Source: Enemella dayhoffiae
Lineage (GTDB): Bacteria; Actinomycetota; Actinomycetes; Propionibacteriales; Propionibacteriaceae
DNA length: 64,000 bases
Assembly: GCF_002250625.1 (NCBI RefSeq)
Contig: NZ_NMVQ01000002.1
Span: 1-64,000 of the forward strand
Direction: 5' to 3'
Part shown: positions 32,877-40,678 of the stretch, in pieces
Position numbering within the stretch: position 1 is the stretch's first letter
Layout of the letters: every line of letters begins with the position of its first letter
Made by a program: the position numbers and the translations under genes
The notes under the pieces: model-generated
What the model saw: only the letters and a program-made list of their open reading frames with translations
Told to the model about the DNA's origin: nothing
The model's database searches: none

Positions 32877-33767
32877 GTGACTGCACTGATGGGACTCGAC
32901 GTCCGCCTGAAGACGGCGCGGCTCTACCTGCTGACCGACCTGCGTGAGGACACCAAGGACTTCGGCAATTTCGTCGAGGCGGCCTTCGCCGGCGGCGTCG
33001 ACGTGCTTCAGGTACGCCAGAAGGATCTGCCCGAGGAGAAGGAGCTCGAGGCGCTCGACCTCGCTCGCACCATCGCCTACCACTACCAGGGACTCGTTGT
33101 GGTGAACGATTCCCCGGCGCTGGCGAAGAAGTTCTCCGCCGATGTGCTGCACCTGGGCCAGGCCGACGAACAGCCGAAGGTGGCCCGCACCTTCCTGCAC
33201 CAGTGGGCGCTGATCGGTCAGTCCACCCACTCCGACAAGCAGGCCCGGGCGGCCGTCGACAACCCCGAGGTGAACTACTTCTGCGTCGGCCCGGTGTACG
33301 CCACCTCGACGAAGCCGGAATATCCGCCGGTCGGGCTGGATCTGGTCCGCGCCGCGGCCACCCTGGCGCCGCCGTCGGATCCCGCGACCAAGCCGTGGTT
33401 CGCGATCGGCGGAATCAACGCCGACAACCTGGACGAGGTGCTGGCCGCCGGTGCCCGGCGGATCGCGGTGTCGAGCGCCATCACCCGGGCGGCCGACGCC
33501 GAGGCGGCGGCCAAGCAGCTCAGCGACCGGCTGCGCGAGACCTGGAACGACGACCCCGGGATGCAGGAATACCTGCAGTCGGTGTTCAACTTCGGCCAGT
33601 CCGCCACCTTCGTCCCGGTGCAGGACAAGTCGGGCGGGGACAACCAGCCGGAAACCATCTCCGAGGAGATGGCCGACGAGCCGCGCGCCGAGCAGGGACG
33701 CCGGCTCGGCAGCGATGACTGGGGCCAGGACACAGGCGCCCGCCGGTTCCGCCGCGACAACGAGTGA
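32877..33767 (+). CDS. thiE: Thiamine-phosphate synthase with extended C terminus
   Basis: ThiE couples the hydroxymethylpyrimidine and thiazole halves of thiamine. The barrel is complete in the first 225 residues: YLLTDLREDT, VLQVRQKDL, VVVNDSPAL, HLGQAD, GQSTHS, FCVGPVYATSTKP, AIGGINADN. The following 70 residues are acidic and disordered, beyond the usual family length of about 210-230. The GTG at 32877 has a TAGGCT element 6 nt upstream and no ribosome-binding site. Its stop overlaps the start of the secreted ribonuclease gene (GTGA). No other thiamine genes are near. Confidence 0.93.
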   Translation: MTALMGLDVRLKTARLYLLTDLREDTKDFGNFVEAAFAGGVDVLQVRQKDLPEEKELEALDLARTIAYHYQGLVVVNDSPALAKKFSADVLHLGQADEQPKVARTFLHQWALIGQSTHSDKQARAAVDNPEVNYFCVGPVYATSTKPEYPPVGLDLVRAAATLAPPSDPATKPWFAIGGINADNLDEVLAAGARRIAVSSAITRAADAEAAAKQLSDRLRETWNDDPGMQEYLQSVFNFGQSATFVPVQDKSGGDNQPETISEEMADEPRAEQGRRLGSDDWGQDTGARRFRRDNE

Positions 33768-34291
33768 GCGCGGCCCGCGCGGTGCGCCCGGGCCGGGTGG
33801 CCAGCATCATCCTGCTGGTCCTGGTGCTCGGCCTGGTGGCTCTGCTGTACGCCTGCCAGCGCCAGGGCGACGGGTCGGCCTCCGGTACGCCGTCGGCCTC
33901 GGCCACCCGCCCGCCGGCCAGCACCGGGGCATCCCCCGGTGAGCGCAGGACGACCGCACCGCAGGGGCGTACCAGCGAACCGAAGGGGCCGGCCACCGAC
34001 CCGGCCTCCGGGCTGCGCTGGGTCGAGCCGAACGACCTGCCCGCCGAGGCGCGGCGCACCATCGGGTTGATCGAGAAGGGCGGGCCGTTCCCCTACGACA
34101 AGGACGGAACGACCTTCGGCAACCTCGAGGGGGTGCTGCCGAAGAAGTCACGCGGCTACTACAAGGAGTACACGGTGCCCACGCCCGGAGAGCGGGACCG
34201 CGGCGCCCGCCGCATCGTCACCGGCGACAACGACCGCGAGTTCTACTGGACCGCGGACCACTACGTCAGCTTCGAACGGATCCGCCGATGA
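33764..34291 (+). CDS. Secreted or membrane-anchored barnase/RNase Sa-type ribonuclease
   Basis: The 175-residue protein has an N-terminal membrane segment (VASIILLVLVLGLVALLYAC), a disordered Ser/Thr/Pro-rich linker to about residue 80, and a guanyl-specific ribonuclease domain. Catalytic residues typical of RNase Sa are all in place: E135 (YYKEYTV), R149/R150 (ARRIVTG) and H166 (ADHYVSF). LYAC resembles but does not fit a standard lipobox, so a lipid anchor is uncertain. The barstar-like gene overlaps its stop by ATGA, the classic toxin-inhibitor arrangement. It may defend against competitors or scavenge RNA (inference). Confidence 0.93.
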   Translation: MSAARAVRPGRVASIILLVLVLGLVALLYACQRQGDGSASGTPSASATRPPASTGASPGERRTTAPQGRTSEPKGPATDPASGLRWVEPNDLPAEARRTIGLIEKGGPFPYDKDGTTFGNLEGVLPKKSRGYYKEYTVPTPGERDRGARRIVTGDNDREFYWTADHYVSFERIRR

Positions 34292-34638
34292 GCGCCCCGG
34301 TCGAGCCGGGTGTGCACCGGGTGCTCGGTGACCCGGCGCCGGTGCTGGCGCAGCTGCGCCGGACCGGTTGGCGGATCGGGGAACTGCACAGCGGCCGGGA
34401 CACCGGGGTGCGGGCGCTGCTCACCGAGATCGGCCGGGTGCTGGAATTCCCGGACTACTACGGGCGCAACCTGGACGCCCTCGACGAGTGCCTGGCCGAC
34501 CTGCCGGTGCCGAGCGTGCTGGTGTGGTCCGGCTGGCAGGGGTTCGCGGTGAGCGAGCCCCGGGTGTGGGCGGTGCTGCTCGAGCTCTGGACGGCCCGGG
34601 CCGAGCACCCGCCCGCCTTCGCGGTGCTGCTCGTCTGA
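34288..34638 (+). CDS. Barstar-family ribonuclease inhibitor
   Basis: The 116-residue protein matches barstar: GRDTGVRALLTEIGRVLEFP, then the DYYGRNLDALDECL helix whose acidic residues plug the ribonuclease active site. It is cytoplasmic and would protect the cell from the ribonuclease encoded just upstream, with which it is translationally coupled. A short GGGGGTGACCCCC palindrome follows the stop. Confidence 0.93.
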   Translation: MSAPVEPGVHRVLGDPAPVLAQLRRTGWRIGELHSGRDTGVRALLTEIGRVLEFPDYYGRNLDALDECLADLPVPSVLVWSGWQGFAVSEPRVWAVLLELWTARAEHPPAFAVLLV

Positions 34639-34727
34639 ACCCTTGGGGGTGACCCCCTAGTCCCGGGGTCGGAGATCGGGCGGGTGACCGTGGCCCGCGG
34701 ACGGATTCGGATCCGGGCCCCGGTCAA

Positions 34728-34733
34728 TAGCGT
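34728..34733 (+). promoter_or_regulatory. -10 element of a leaderless promoter (ABC-like gene)
   Basis: TAGCGT, 7 nt before ATG 34741. It suggests that the catalytically degenerate gene is still expressed. Confidence 0.45.
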
Positions 34734-34740
34734 GGGGGCC

Positions 34741-35304
34741 ATGAGCCGAACGACGCAAACCCGATCGATCAGCAACGACACCCGCACCGGCATCGCCTGC
34801 TCGGCGTTCAACCTGACCCGATTGGGGCGTCGCGGGCTGCGCCGCCGGGTGCTGGTCGATCAGGTCAGCGTCAACGTGGCGAACGCCCGCTGGACCGCCA
34901 TCGCCGGGCGTCCCGACTCCGGTGCCGCCGAACTGCTGCGCTCCCTGGCCGGGATCGATCCGGTCGACGGCGGCCGCGTCTTCCTGGCCGGCTGGGAGCT
35001 CAGCGGACTCAACGACAATCAGCGCCGCCGCGCCCGCAACCTGGCGCGCAGCCAGTTCGTCGGGCCGCAGCCCACGCCGGTGGCGCTGGCCGACGCGGTG
35101 GCCCGCGCGCTGGCCGCCGAGCCGCGGCTGCTGTTCCTCGACACCATCGGCGGCGCGGTCAGCCAGACGGTGCTGGCCTCGCTGCGCCGCGCCTGCACCG
35201 AGCGGGGGGTGACGGTGGTGCTCGCCACCGCCGAGCTGCCCGTGGCCCTCGCTGCCGACCGCGCCCTGGTGCTCAGCTCCGGCCGGATCGTCGAAGACCT
35301 CTGA
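34741..35304 (+). CDS. ABC-ATPase-like protein lacking all catalytic motifs
   Basis: The 187-residue product follows a LolD/MacB-type ABC ATPase from end to end but without catalysis. Walker A reads GRPDSGAAEL (Lys and Ser replaced by A62, A63). The helical subdomain and LSGGQ signature are missing, so the chain jumps from the region of the Q-loop to ARALAAEPRLLFLD. Walker B has D134 followed by Thr instead of Glu, and the switch His is Ala. The C-terminal ALVLSSGRIVEDL is typical. The reading frame is clean and the gene has its own likely promoter, so it is more likely a retained pseudoenzyme than debris. No permease is adjacent. Role unknown. Confidence 0.75.
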   Translation: MSRTTQTRSISNDTRTGIACSAFNLTRLGRRGLRRRVLVDQVSVNVANARWTAIAGRPDSGAAELLRSLAGIDPVDGGRVFLAGWELSGLNDNQRRRARNLARSQFVGPQPTPVALADAVARALAAEPRLLFLDTIGGAVSQTVLASLRRACTERGVTVVLATAELPVALAADRALVLSSGRIVEDL

Positions 35305-35307
35305 CGC

Positions 35308-36426
35308 TTATCGCTCCCGGCGTACCGCCAGGTCGGCCAGCCGGCTGAGCGCCTGCCGCCCCTGGTCGGTCATCGGTGCCTCCAGCGCGGTCAGGGCGCG
35401 GTCGTACTCGCGCTCGATCATCTGCTCCACCAGCGCGACCGCTCCGGAGCCGGCGATCAGCTCCCGGGCCCGGGCCACCCCGGCCTCGTCCAGGTCGGCG
35501 CGACCGAGCAGCCCGTCCAGCTCCCGGCATGCGGCCGCCGAGCTGCCGGCGTACGCGTGCGCCACCAGCACGGTGCGCTTGCCCTCGCGCAGGTCGTCCC
35601 CGGCCGGTTTGCCGGTGGTGGCGGCGTCGCCGAACACCCCGAGCAGGTCGTCGCGGAACTGGAAGGCCCGGCCCAGCGGCGATCCGTACGCCCGCAGCGC
35701 TTCCTGCAGCGCCGGGTCGGCCCCGCCGATCGCCGCCCCGATCTGCACCGGCCGCTGCACCGTGTAGCGGGCCGTCTTGTATTCCACCACCCGCTGCGCG
35801 TGGTCCAGCATCCGCTGCGGATCGTCGATCGGCTGATGCTGCATCAACACATCCAGGTATTGCCCGCAGGTCACCTCGGTGCGCATCGCCTGGACCAGCG
35901 GCCGGGCCCGCTGCAGCGCCTCGAACGACAACCCCGCGGTCTCGAACAGCTCCACCGACCACATCACCAGCAGGTCGCCGAGCAGGATCGCCCCGGCGTG
36001 CCCGAACCGGTCCGCGGCCCCCAGCCAGCCCGCTTCCCGGTGCAGCTGTTCCTGTTGGCGGTGCGCCGCCGGTACGCCCCGGCGGGTGTCGGAGGCGTCC
36101 ATCACGTCGTCGTGCACCAGCGCCGACACGTGCAGCAGGTCCAGGCTGGCCGCGGCCCGCAGCAGCGCGTCCAACTGTTCCGACGACCCCGACGACTCCG
36201 GCAACCCGGCGGCCGCCACGAACCCCCACAGGCAGAAACCAGGCCGCAGCCGCTTGCCGCCGCCGGTGAAGGTGGCGGCCAGCTCGATCAACCGGGCCGG
36301 CTCGGGTCCCATCTCGGCCAGCACCGCCCGCTGGCCCTCGAGAAAGGACGTGATCGCCTGCTGCAGCCGGTCGCGGACTGCCGTCGAGGCTGGGTCGCTC
36401 GGGTCGAGGAGTTGCTGGTTTCCCAC
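35308..36426 (-). CDS. Polyprenyl (geranylgeranyl-type) diphosphate synthase
   Basis: The 372-residue isoprenyl synthase makes C15-C20 or longer prenyl diphosphates from IPP. It has GGGKRLRPG, the first Asp-rich motif HDDVMD with the downstream RRG, and the second motif FQFRDDLLGVFGD. The third Asp of the second motif is Gly, as in many actinobacterial IdsA-type enzymes. Its head-to-head position with metF matches mycobacterial idsA2. The start at 36426 lies 50 bp from metF; the 3' end is 3 bp from the ABC-like gene. Confidence 0.93.
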   Translation of the reverse strand: MGNQQLLDPSDPASTAVRDRLQQAITSFLEGQRAVLAEMGPEPARLIELAATFTGGGKRLRPGFCLWGFVAAAGLPESSGSSEQLDALLRAAASLDLLHVSALVHDDVMDASDTRRGVPAAHRQQEQLHREAGWLGAADRFGHAGAILLGDLLVMWSVELFETAGLSFEALQRARPLVQAMRTEVTCGQYLDVLMQHQPIDDPQRMLDHAQRVVEYKTARYTVQRPVQIGAAIGGADPALQEALRAYGSPLGRAFQFRDDLLGVFGDAATTGKPAGDDLREGKRTVLVAHAYAGSSAAACRELDGLLGRADLDEAGVARARELIAGSGAVALVEQMIEREYDRALTALEAPMTDQGRQALSRLADLAVRRER

Positions 36427-36463
36427 CCCCTGAGCCTATGCCGGTCGAGCGACCACGCTGGCC

Positions 36464-36469
36464 TAGGGT
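36464..36469 (+). promoter_or_regulatory. -10 element of a leaderless promoter (metF)
   Basis: TAGGGT, 7 nt before ATG 36477, in a 50-bp divergent gap. Confidence 0.45.
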
Positions 36470-36476
36470 GGCCCCC

Positions 36477-37373
36477 ATGTCCGACCTCGCCCGACCCACC
36501 ATTGCCGAGGTGTTGGCGACGGCGCGGGGCCCGCTGTTCTCGTTCGAGTTCTTCCCCCCGGCCAGCGAGGAGGCCGAGCGTACGCTGTGGCAGACCGTCC
36601 GCGAGCTGGAGGCCCTCGGCCCCGACTTCGTCTCGGTCACCTACGGTGCCAACGGCTCCACCCGCGACCGCACCATCCACGCCACCCGGCAGATCTCCCG
36701 GGAGACCACGCTGCGCACGATGGGGCACCTGACCTGCGTCAGCCAGTCCCGCGACGACGTACGCCGGGTGGTGGGGGCGTACGCCGACGCCGGCGTCAGG
36801 CACATCCTGGCCGTCCGCGGGGACCCGCCGGGCGGTCCGACCGCACCCTGGCAGGCGCACCCGGACGGGCTGCAGAACGCCACCGAACTGGTCCGGCTGA
36901 TCGCCTCGCTCGGCGACTTCTGCATCGGTGTGGCCGCCTTCCCCGACGTGCACCCCGAACAGTCCGACGCCGACCTGGACGCCCGAATCCTGGTGGACAA
37001 GGCGAACGCGGGCGCCTCGTTCGCGATCACCCAGCTGTTCTTCACCGCCGACGACTATTTCGGTCTGGTCGAGCGGGTGCGCGCGCTGGGCTGCGACATC
37101 CCGATCATCCCGGGCATCATGCCGGTCACCAACCTGCGTCAGATCGAGCGCTTCGCCGAGTTGTCGGGTGCGGCGCTGCCGGAGCGGGTGACTGCGCGGC
37201 TGCGCGCCGCCGGCGATCCGGATTCGGTGCGCGCAGTGGGGATCGAGCTCGGCACCGAGCTGTCGGCCGAACTGCTCGCGGGCGGCGCCCCCGGCCTGCA
37301 CTTCTTCACCCAGAACCGCTCCCGGGCTACCCGAGAGATCTACGCCAGGCTCCAGCTGACCCGTCAGCGGTGA
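36477..37373 (+). CDS. metF: Methylenetetrahydrofolate reductase
   Basis: The 298-residue flavoenzyme reduces 5,10-methylene-THF to 5-methyl-THF for methionine synthesis. Motifs include FSFEFFPPASEEAE, SVTYGANGSTRDRT, HLTCVSQSRDDV, LAVRGDPP, KANAGASFAITQLFF and PGIMPVTNLRQIERF. ATG 36477 is chosen: it fits the family N terminus and lies 7 nt after a TAGGGT element. Its last 47 bp overlap, tail to tail, the end of the helicase gene on the other strand, so both C termini share DNA. Confidence 0.95.
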   Translation: MSDLARPTIAEVLATARGPLFSFEFFPPASEEAERTLWQTVRELEALGPDFVSVTYGANGSTRDRTIHATRQISRETTLRTMGHLTCVSQSRDDVRRVVGAYADAGVRHILAVRGDPPGGPTAPWQAHPDGLQNATELVRLIASLGDFCIGVAAFPDVHPEQSDADLDARILVDKANAGASFAITQLFFTADDYFGLVERVRALGCDIPIIPGIMPVTNLRQIERFAELSGAALPERVTARLRAAGDPDSVRAVGIELGTELSAELLAGGAPGLHFFTQNRSRATREIYARLQLTRQR

Positions 37374-39582
37374 GGTCGAGGGTGACCAGCCGCTGGGTCG
37401 GTCGGGTCAGCGCCACGTAGAGCACGCGTACCCCACCCGGCGACTCGGCGACGATGTCGTCGGCGGCGACCACCAGCGCGGCGTCGTATTCCAGTCCCTT
37501 GCAGTCCAGCGGGGTGACCAGGGCCACCCGCTCGGCCTGCTCGCCGAACTCGGCGGTGGTGAGAATCCGTTGCACGGCAGAGATCCGCGACGGCGGGCAG
37601 ATCACGCCGACGCTGCCCTCCACCTGGCCGAGCAGCAGGCGTACCCGCTCGGTGAGCAGCTCCGCCAGCTGATCGGGTCGACCGGAGAGCAGCTCCGGCT
37701 CGACCCCGGTCCGCCGGATCGCCGTCGGCAGGTCGGCGTCGGGGAAGGCCTGGCTGACCACCTTCGCGGCCAGCTCGAACACCTCGGCCGGGGAGCGATA
37801 GTTGGTGCTCATCCGGAACCGACGTGAGGGCGCGGTGCCGACCAGGTCGGTCAGCGCCCGCTCGCTCTCTGCGCGATCGGGCCAGGAGCTCTGAGCCGGG
37901 TCGCCGACCACCGTCCAGGAGGCCTGGGCGCCGCGGCGGCGCAGCATCCGCCACTGCATCGGGGTGATGTCCTGGGCCTCGTCGACCAGCACGTGGGCGA
38001 AGGTCTCGTGGGCCTCGGCGTCCGGGTCGTGCTCGTTGCGCTGGGCCTGGCGGTCCATCGTGGTGACCACCTCGGAGACCTGGGATCCGTCGGCCAGGAA
38101 CAGCGTCGGGTCGGTCTCCTCCTCCTGCGGCACCGGCCCGATGATCGCGGCCAGCTCATCCAGCAGCGCCAGGTCGGCGACCGACCAGTCGGCGTTCTCG
38201 GCATAGCTGGCCGACAGCTGGTCGATCGCGCTCTCGTCGAGCCGGCCCCCGGCCAGCCGGGCGGTCAGCCGGCGGTCGGCCAACCGGCGCAGCACCTGGG
38301 TCGGGGTGAGCGGCGGCCACCACGCCTGGACGAACATCTTGTACGCCGCCTGGTCGCCGACCAGTTCCTCGAACGCGTCGCGCTCCAGCTCGTGCTCCTC
38401 GACCGGGAACCGCTGCCACAGCGCGTCCAGCAGGCCGCGCTCGGCGGCCGGCCGGCCCGAGTTGACCCGGTGGGTGCGCAGCACCTCGCTGCGGATCCGG
38501 GTCAGCGTGGACTCGTCGAGGGTGAGCACCTCACCCTTGACCGACACCCGCAACCGGGCCAGCTCGGCGGTCAGCTCCAGCAGCGGCTCGTTCACCAACC
38601 GGCGCAGCAGCGGCAGCATGGTCAGCGACCCCTTGATCACGTGGCCGGCGCTGGTGTCCACCCGCTCGGCGCGGAAGCCGAGCACGTCGACGGCCACCGA
38701 GCCGAGGGCGCGCAGGGTGACCGAGTCCTCGCCGAGGCTGGGCAACACCCGCTCGATGTAGTTCATGAACAGCCGCGAGGGGCCGACCACCAGCACCCCG
38801 CCGTTCTCGAAGCGCTTGCGGTGCGAATAGAGCAGGTAGGCCGCGCGGTGCAGCGCGACCACCGTCTTGCCGGTGCCGGGACCACCGGAGATGATCGTGA
38901 CGCCCTGATAGGGGGCGCGGATCGCCTCGTCCTGCTCGGACTGGATGGTGGCGACGATGTCGCGCATCTGCGGGCCCCGAGCCCGGGAGAGGGCGGCCAT
39001 CAGCGCGCCCTCGCCGACCACGACCAGGTCCTCGTCGGCGGACTGCCCGTCCAGCAGGTCGTCCTCGATGCCGATCACCCGGTCCCCGCGGCAGCGCAGC
39101 ACGCGGCGGCGTACCACCTCCATCGGGGTGTTCGGGGTGGCCCGATAGAACGGTTCGGCGGCCCGGGCCCGCCAGTCGATCACCAGCGGTTCGTAGTCGT
39201 CGTCGCGGACACCGATCCGGCCGATGTAGCGGATCTCCCCGTCGGTGCGGTCGAGCCGGCCGAAGACGAGCCCCTCGTGCTCGGCGTCCAGCACGGCGAG
39301 CCGTTTGGCGGCCTGGAAGGCGAACACGTCGCGCTCGAACAGCCCGGTGCCGTCCTCCTCGCGCGCCCAGCTCATCCGGTCGCCCTGATAGAGGGAGCGT
39401 CCTTCGGTGGCCACCTGCTGGGCCGAGCGGGTGGCCTCGGCCAGCCGCTCATAGACGGCGTCGACGTGGGCCTGCTCGACCGCGATCTCCCGCTCGATCG
39501 TGCTGCCCGGAGCCTGCCCCGGACCGGGACGCCCGTTGTACTGCGAGGGTCCCGGACCCTCGGCCCGCGAATGCGCTGTCAA
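37327..39582 (-). CDS. helR: HelD/HelR-type UvrD-like helicase (RNA polymerase recycling ATPase)
   Basis: The protein is a superfamily 1 ATPase with an N-terminal coiled coil (IEREIAVEQAHVDAVYERLA), Walker A (SGGPGTGKTVV), the LVDEAQDITPMQWRML motif II, NYRSPAEVFELA and a C-terminal LYVALTRPTQRLVTLD motif VI. The long N-terminal arm and split helicase core are those of HelD, which removes stalled RNA polymerase. The actinobacterial HelR class, as I remember it, also displaces rifampicin. I prefer the TTG at 39582: GAGGA is 9 nt before it but only 3 nt before TTG 39591. The gene overlaps the convergent metF by 47 bp. Confidence 0.88.
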   Translation of the reverse strand: MTAHSRAEGPGPSQYNGRPGPGQAPGSTIEREIAVEQAHVDAVYERLAEATRSAQQVATEGRSLYQGDRMSWAREEDGTGLFERDVFAFQAAKRLAVLDAEHEGLVFGRLDRTDGEIRYIGRIGVRDDDYEPLVIDWRARAAEPFYRATPNTPMEVVRRRVLRCRGDRVIGIEDDLLDGQSADEDLVVVGEGALMAALSRARGPQMRDIVATIQSEQDEAIRAPYQGVTIISGGPGTGKTVVALHRAAYLLYSHRKRFENGGVLVVGPSRLFMNYIERVLPSLGEDSVTLRALGSVAVDVLGFRAERVDTSAGHVIKGSLTMLPLLRRLVNEPLLELTAELARLRVSVKGEVLTLDESTLTRIRSEVLRTHRVNSGRPAAERGLLDALWQRFPVEEHELERDAFEELVGDQAAYKMFVQAWWPPLTPTQVLRRLADRRLTARLAGGRLDESAIDQLSASYAENADWSVADLALLDELAAIIGPVPQEEETDPTLFLADGSQVSEVVTTMDRQAQRNEHDPDAEAHETFAHVLVDEAQDITPMQWRMLRRRGAQASWTVVGDPAQSSWPDRAESERALTDLVGTAPSRRFRMSTNYRSPAEVFELAAKVVSQAFPDADLPTAIRRTGVEPELLSGRPDQLAELLTERVRLLLGQVEGSVGVICPPSRISAVQRILTTAEFGEQAERVALVTPLDCKGLEYDAALVVAADDIVAESPGGVRVLYVALTRPTQRLVTLDLTADGSAGAWRRSLG

Positions 39583-39694
39583 TCCCGTCAATCCTCACCG
39601 GTCGGAAACAGACTGTTGATTCTACGCGGGCCGGGGCCGACGGGGGCAACAACCCGGATTGTTACCGCTCCGTTCACCTGCCGGTTGACCTTGA

Positions 39695-40660
39695 TCATCG
39701 GCGGCGGTGCACGGTCAGGTTCTTGTTGGTCGGGTGGATGTCCTCCCCGGTCAGGTCCGCGTGCACGGCGTACGCCGCCAGTGCGGCCGACAGCAGTTGG
39801 CCGGCCATGGTGCGGCCGGCGGCGGTGTGTGCGCCGCAGGTGTAGCGGCCGGGTTCCAGTCGGGAGCCGGTACGCCGCCACCACGGCTTCGGGCCGCGCA
39901 GGCCCCGGGGGATGCTGCCGGTGGCGACGATGGTGGCGTCGGCGTGCCCGGGTGGGGTGCTGGCGCTGGTGACGCCGCGCTGCTCGAGCCGGTCGGCCAG
40001 CGCGTCGACCAGCGCCGAGGTGCCAACCGGCGTACCGGAGTCGTCGGTGACCTGCCACAGGCCGAAGGTGCGCTCCACGCTCAGCCACATCGCCTCGGTC
40101 GCGGGGGAGCGGCGCGGATCGCCCTCGGCGGACTCACGGATCACCTGCGAGAGCACCGGGTGGTCGAAGCGCCGAGCCAGGTCGTCGACGGTGCGGGTGG
40201 TCCAGAGCTGTCGCCGGGATTTCTTCCACAGCACGGGATCGAGCTCCCGCTCCAGGCCGAGTGGGCGTCTGGCCTGCCACACCTCGTCGAGGGCGTCCAG
40301 CAGATCCCGCCAGCGTGCGGCGACCGGCTCACCGAAGGCCTCGGACAGGGTGCGCCACTGGGCTCCCCGCTCGGCCGGCAGCTCGATCCCGGCGACGCGG
40401 CGGGCCGGGACCGGGGTGAGAGCGAGCCCCCTGCGGGTCAGTTCGGCCTCCAGGATCCGCCCCGACTTCTTGAACAGGTCCCGCCACGGCGCCGGAAACG
40501 TGAACACCGCCGGCAACTCGGCGATCGCGCTCCCTGAGCCGCCCTTTCCGGTCCCTGAGCCTGTCGAAGGGACCAGCACCACCCGATGCCCGACCTTCGC
40601 CAGCCGCGCCGCCACGGCCATCCCGGCCAGCGAGTCGCCCAGCACGGTGATGGCAGCCAC
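39695..40660 (-). CDS. FAD/NAD-binding Rossmann-type protein carrying a REP insertion
   Basis: The 321-residue protein opens with a dinucleotide-binding fold, AITVLGDSLAGMAVAARLAK then VGHRVVLV; the usual GxGxxG reads GDSLAG. Right after the second strand, where an acidic ribose-binding residue is expected, the chain has PSTGSGTGKGGSGS, encoded by a repetitive palindrome at 40550-40574. The rest has a C-terminal ADATIVATGSIPRG segment like amine oxidase or phytoene desaturase-type flavoproteins. The protein is shorter than those enzymes. It may be a decayed or specialised oxidoreductase. TAAACT lies 8 nt before the GTG at 40660. Confidence 0.7.
   Translation of the reverse strand: MAAITVLGDSLAGMAVAARLAKVGHRVVLVPSTGSGTGKGGSGSAIAELPAVFTFPAPWRDLFKKSGRILEAELTRRGLALTPVPARRVAGIELPAERGAQWRTLSEAFGEPVAARWRDLLDALDEVWQARRPLGLERELDPVLWKKSRRQLWTTRTVDDLARRFDHPVLSQVIRESAEGDPRRSPATEAMWLSVERTFGLWQVTDDSGTPVGTSALVDALADRLEQRGVTSASTPPGHADATIVATGSIPRGLRGPKPWWRRTGSRLEPGRYTCGAHTAAGRTMAGQLLSAALAAYAVHADLTGEDIHPTNKNLTVHRRR
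40550..40574. repeat. REP-like palindrome inside a coding sequence
   Basis: Arms GGTCCC and GGGACC flank TGAGCCTGTCGAA. A partial extra copy (TCCCTGAGCC) is at 40531-40540. I recognise this element as a short palindrome that recurs in many actinobacterial genomes, usually between genes; here it is translated in frame. Confidence 0.75.
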
Positions 40661-40678
40661 GGTCGGGGAGTTTAGCCC

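Noticed and set aside
34641-34662. GGGGGTGACCCCC palindrome after the barstar gene as a terminator
   Set aside because: Only six pairs around one central base and no U tract; too weak to call, and it could equally be part of the next promoter.
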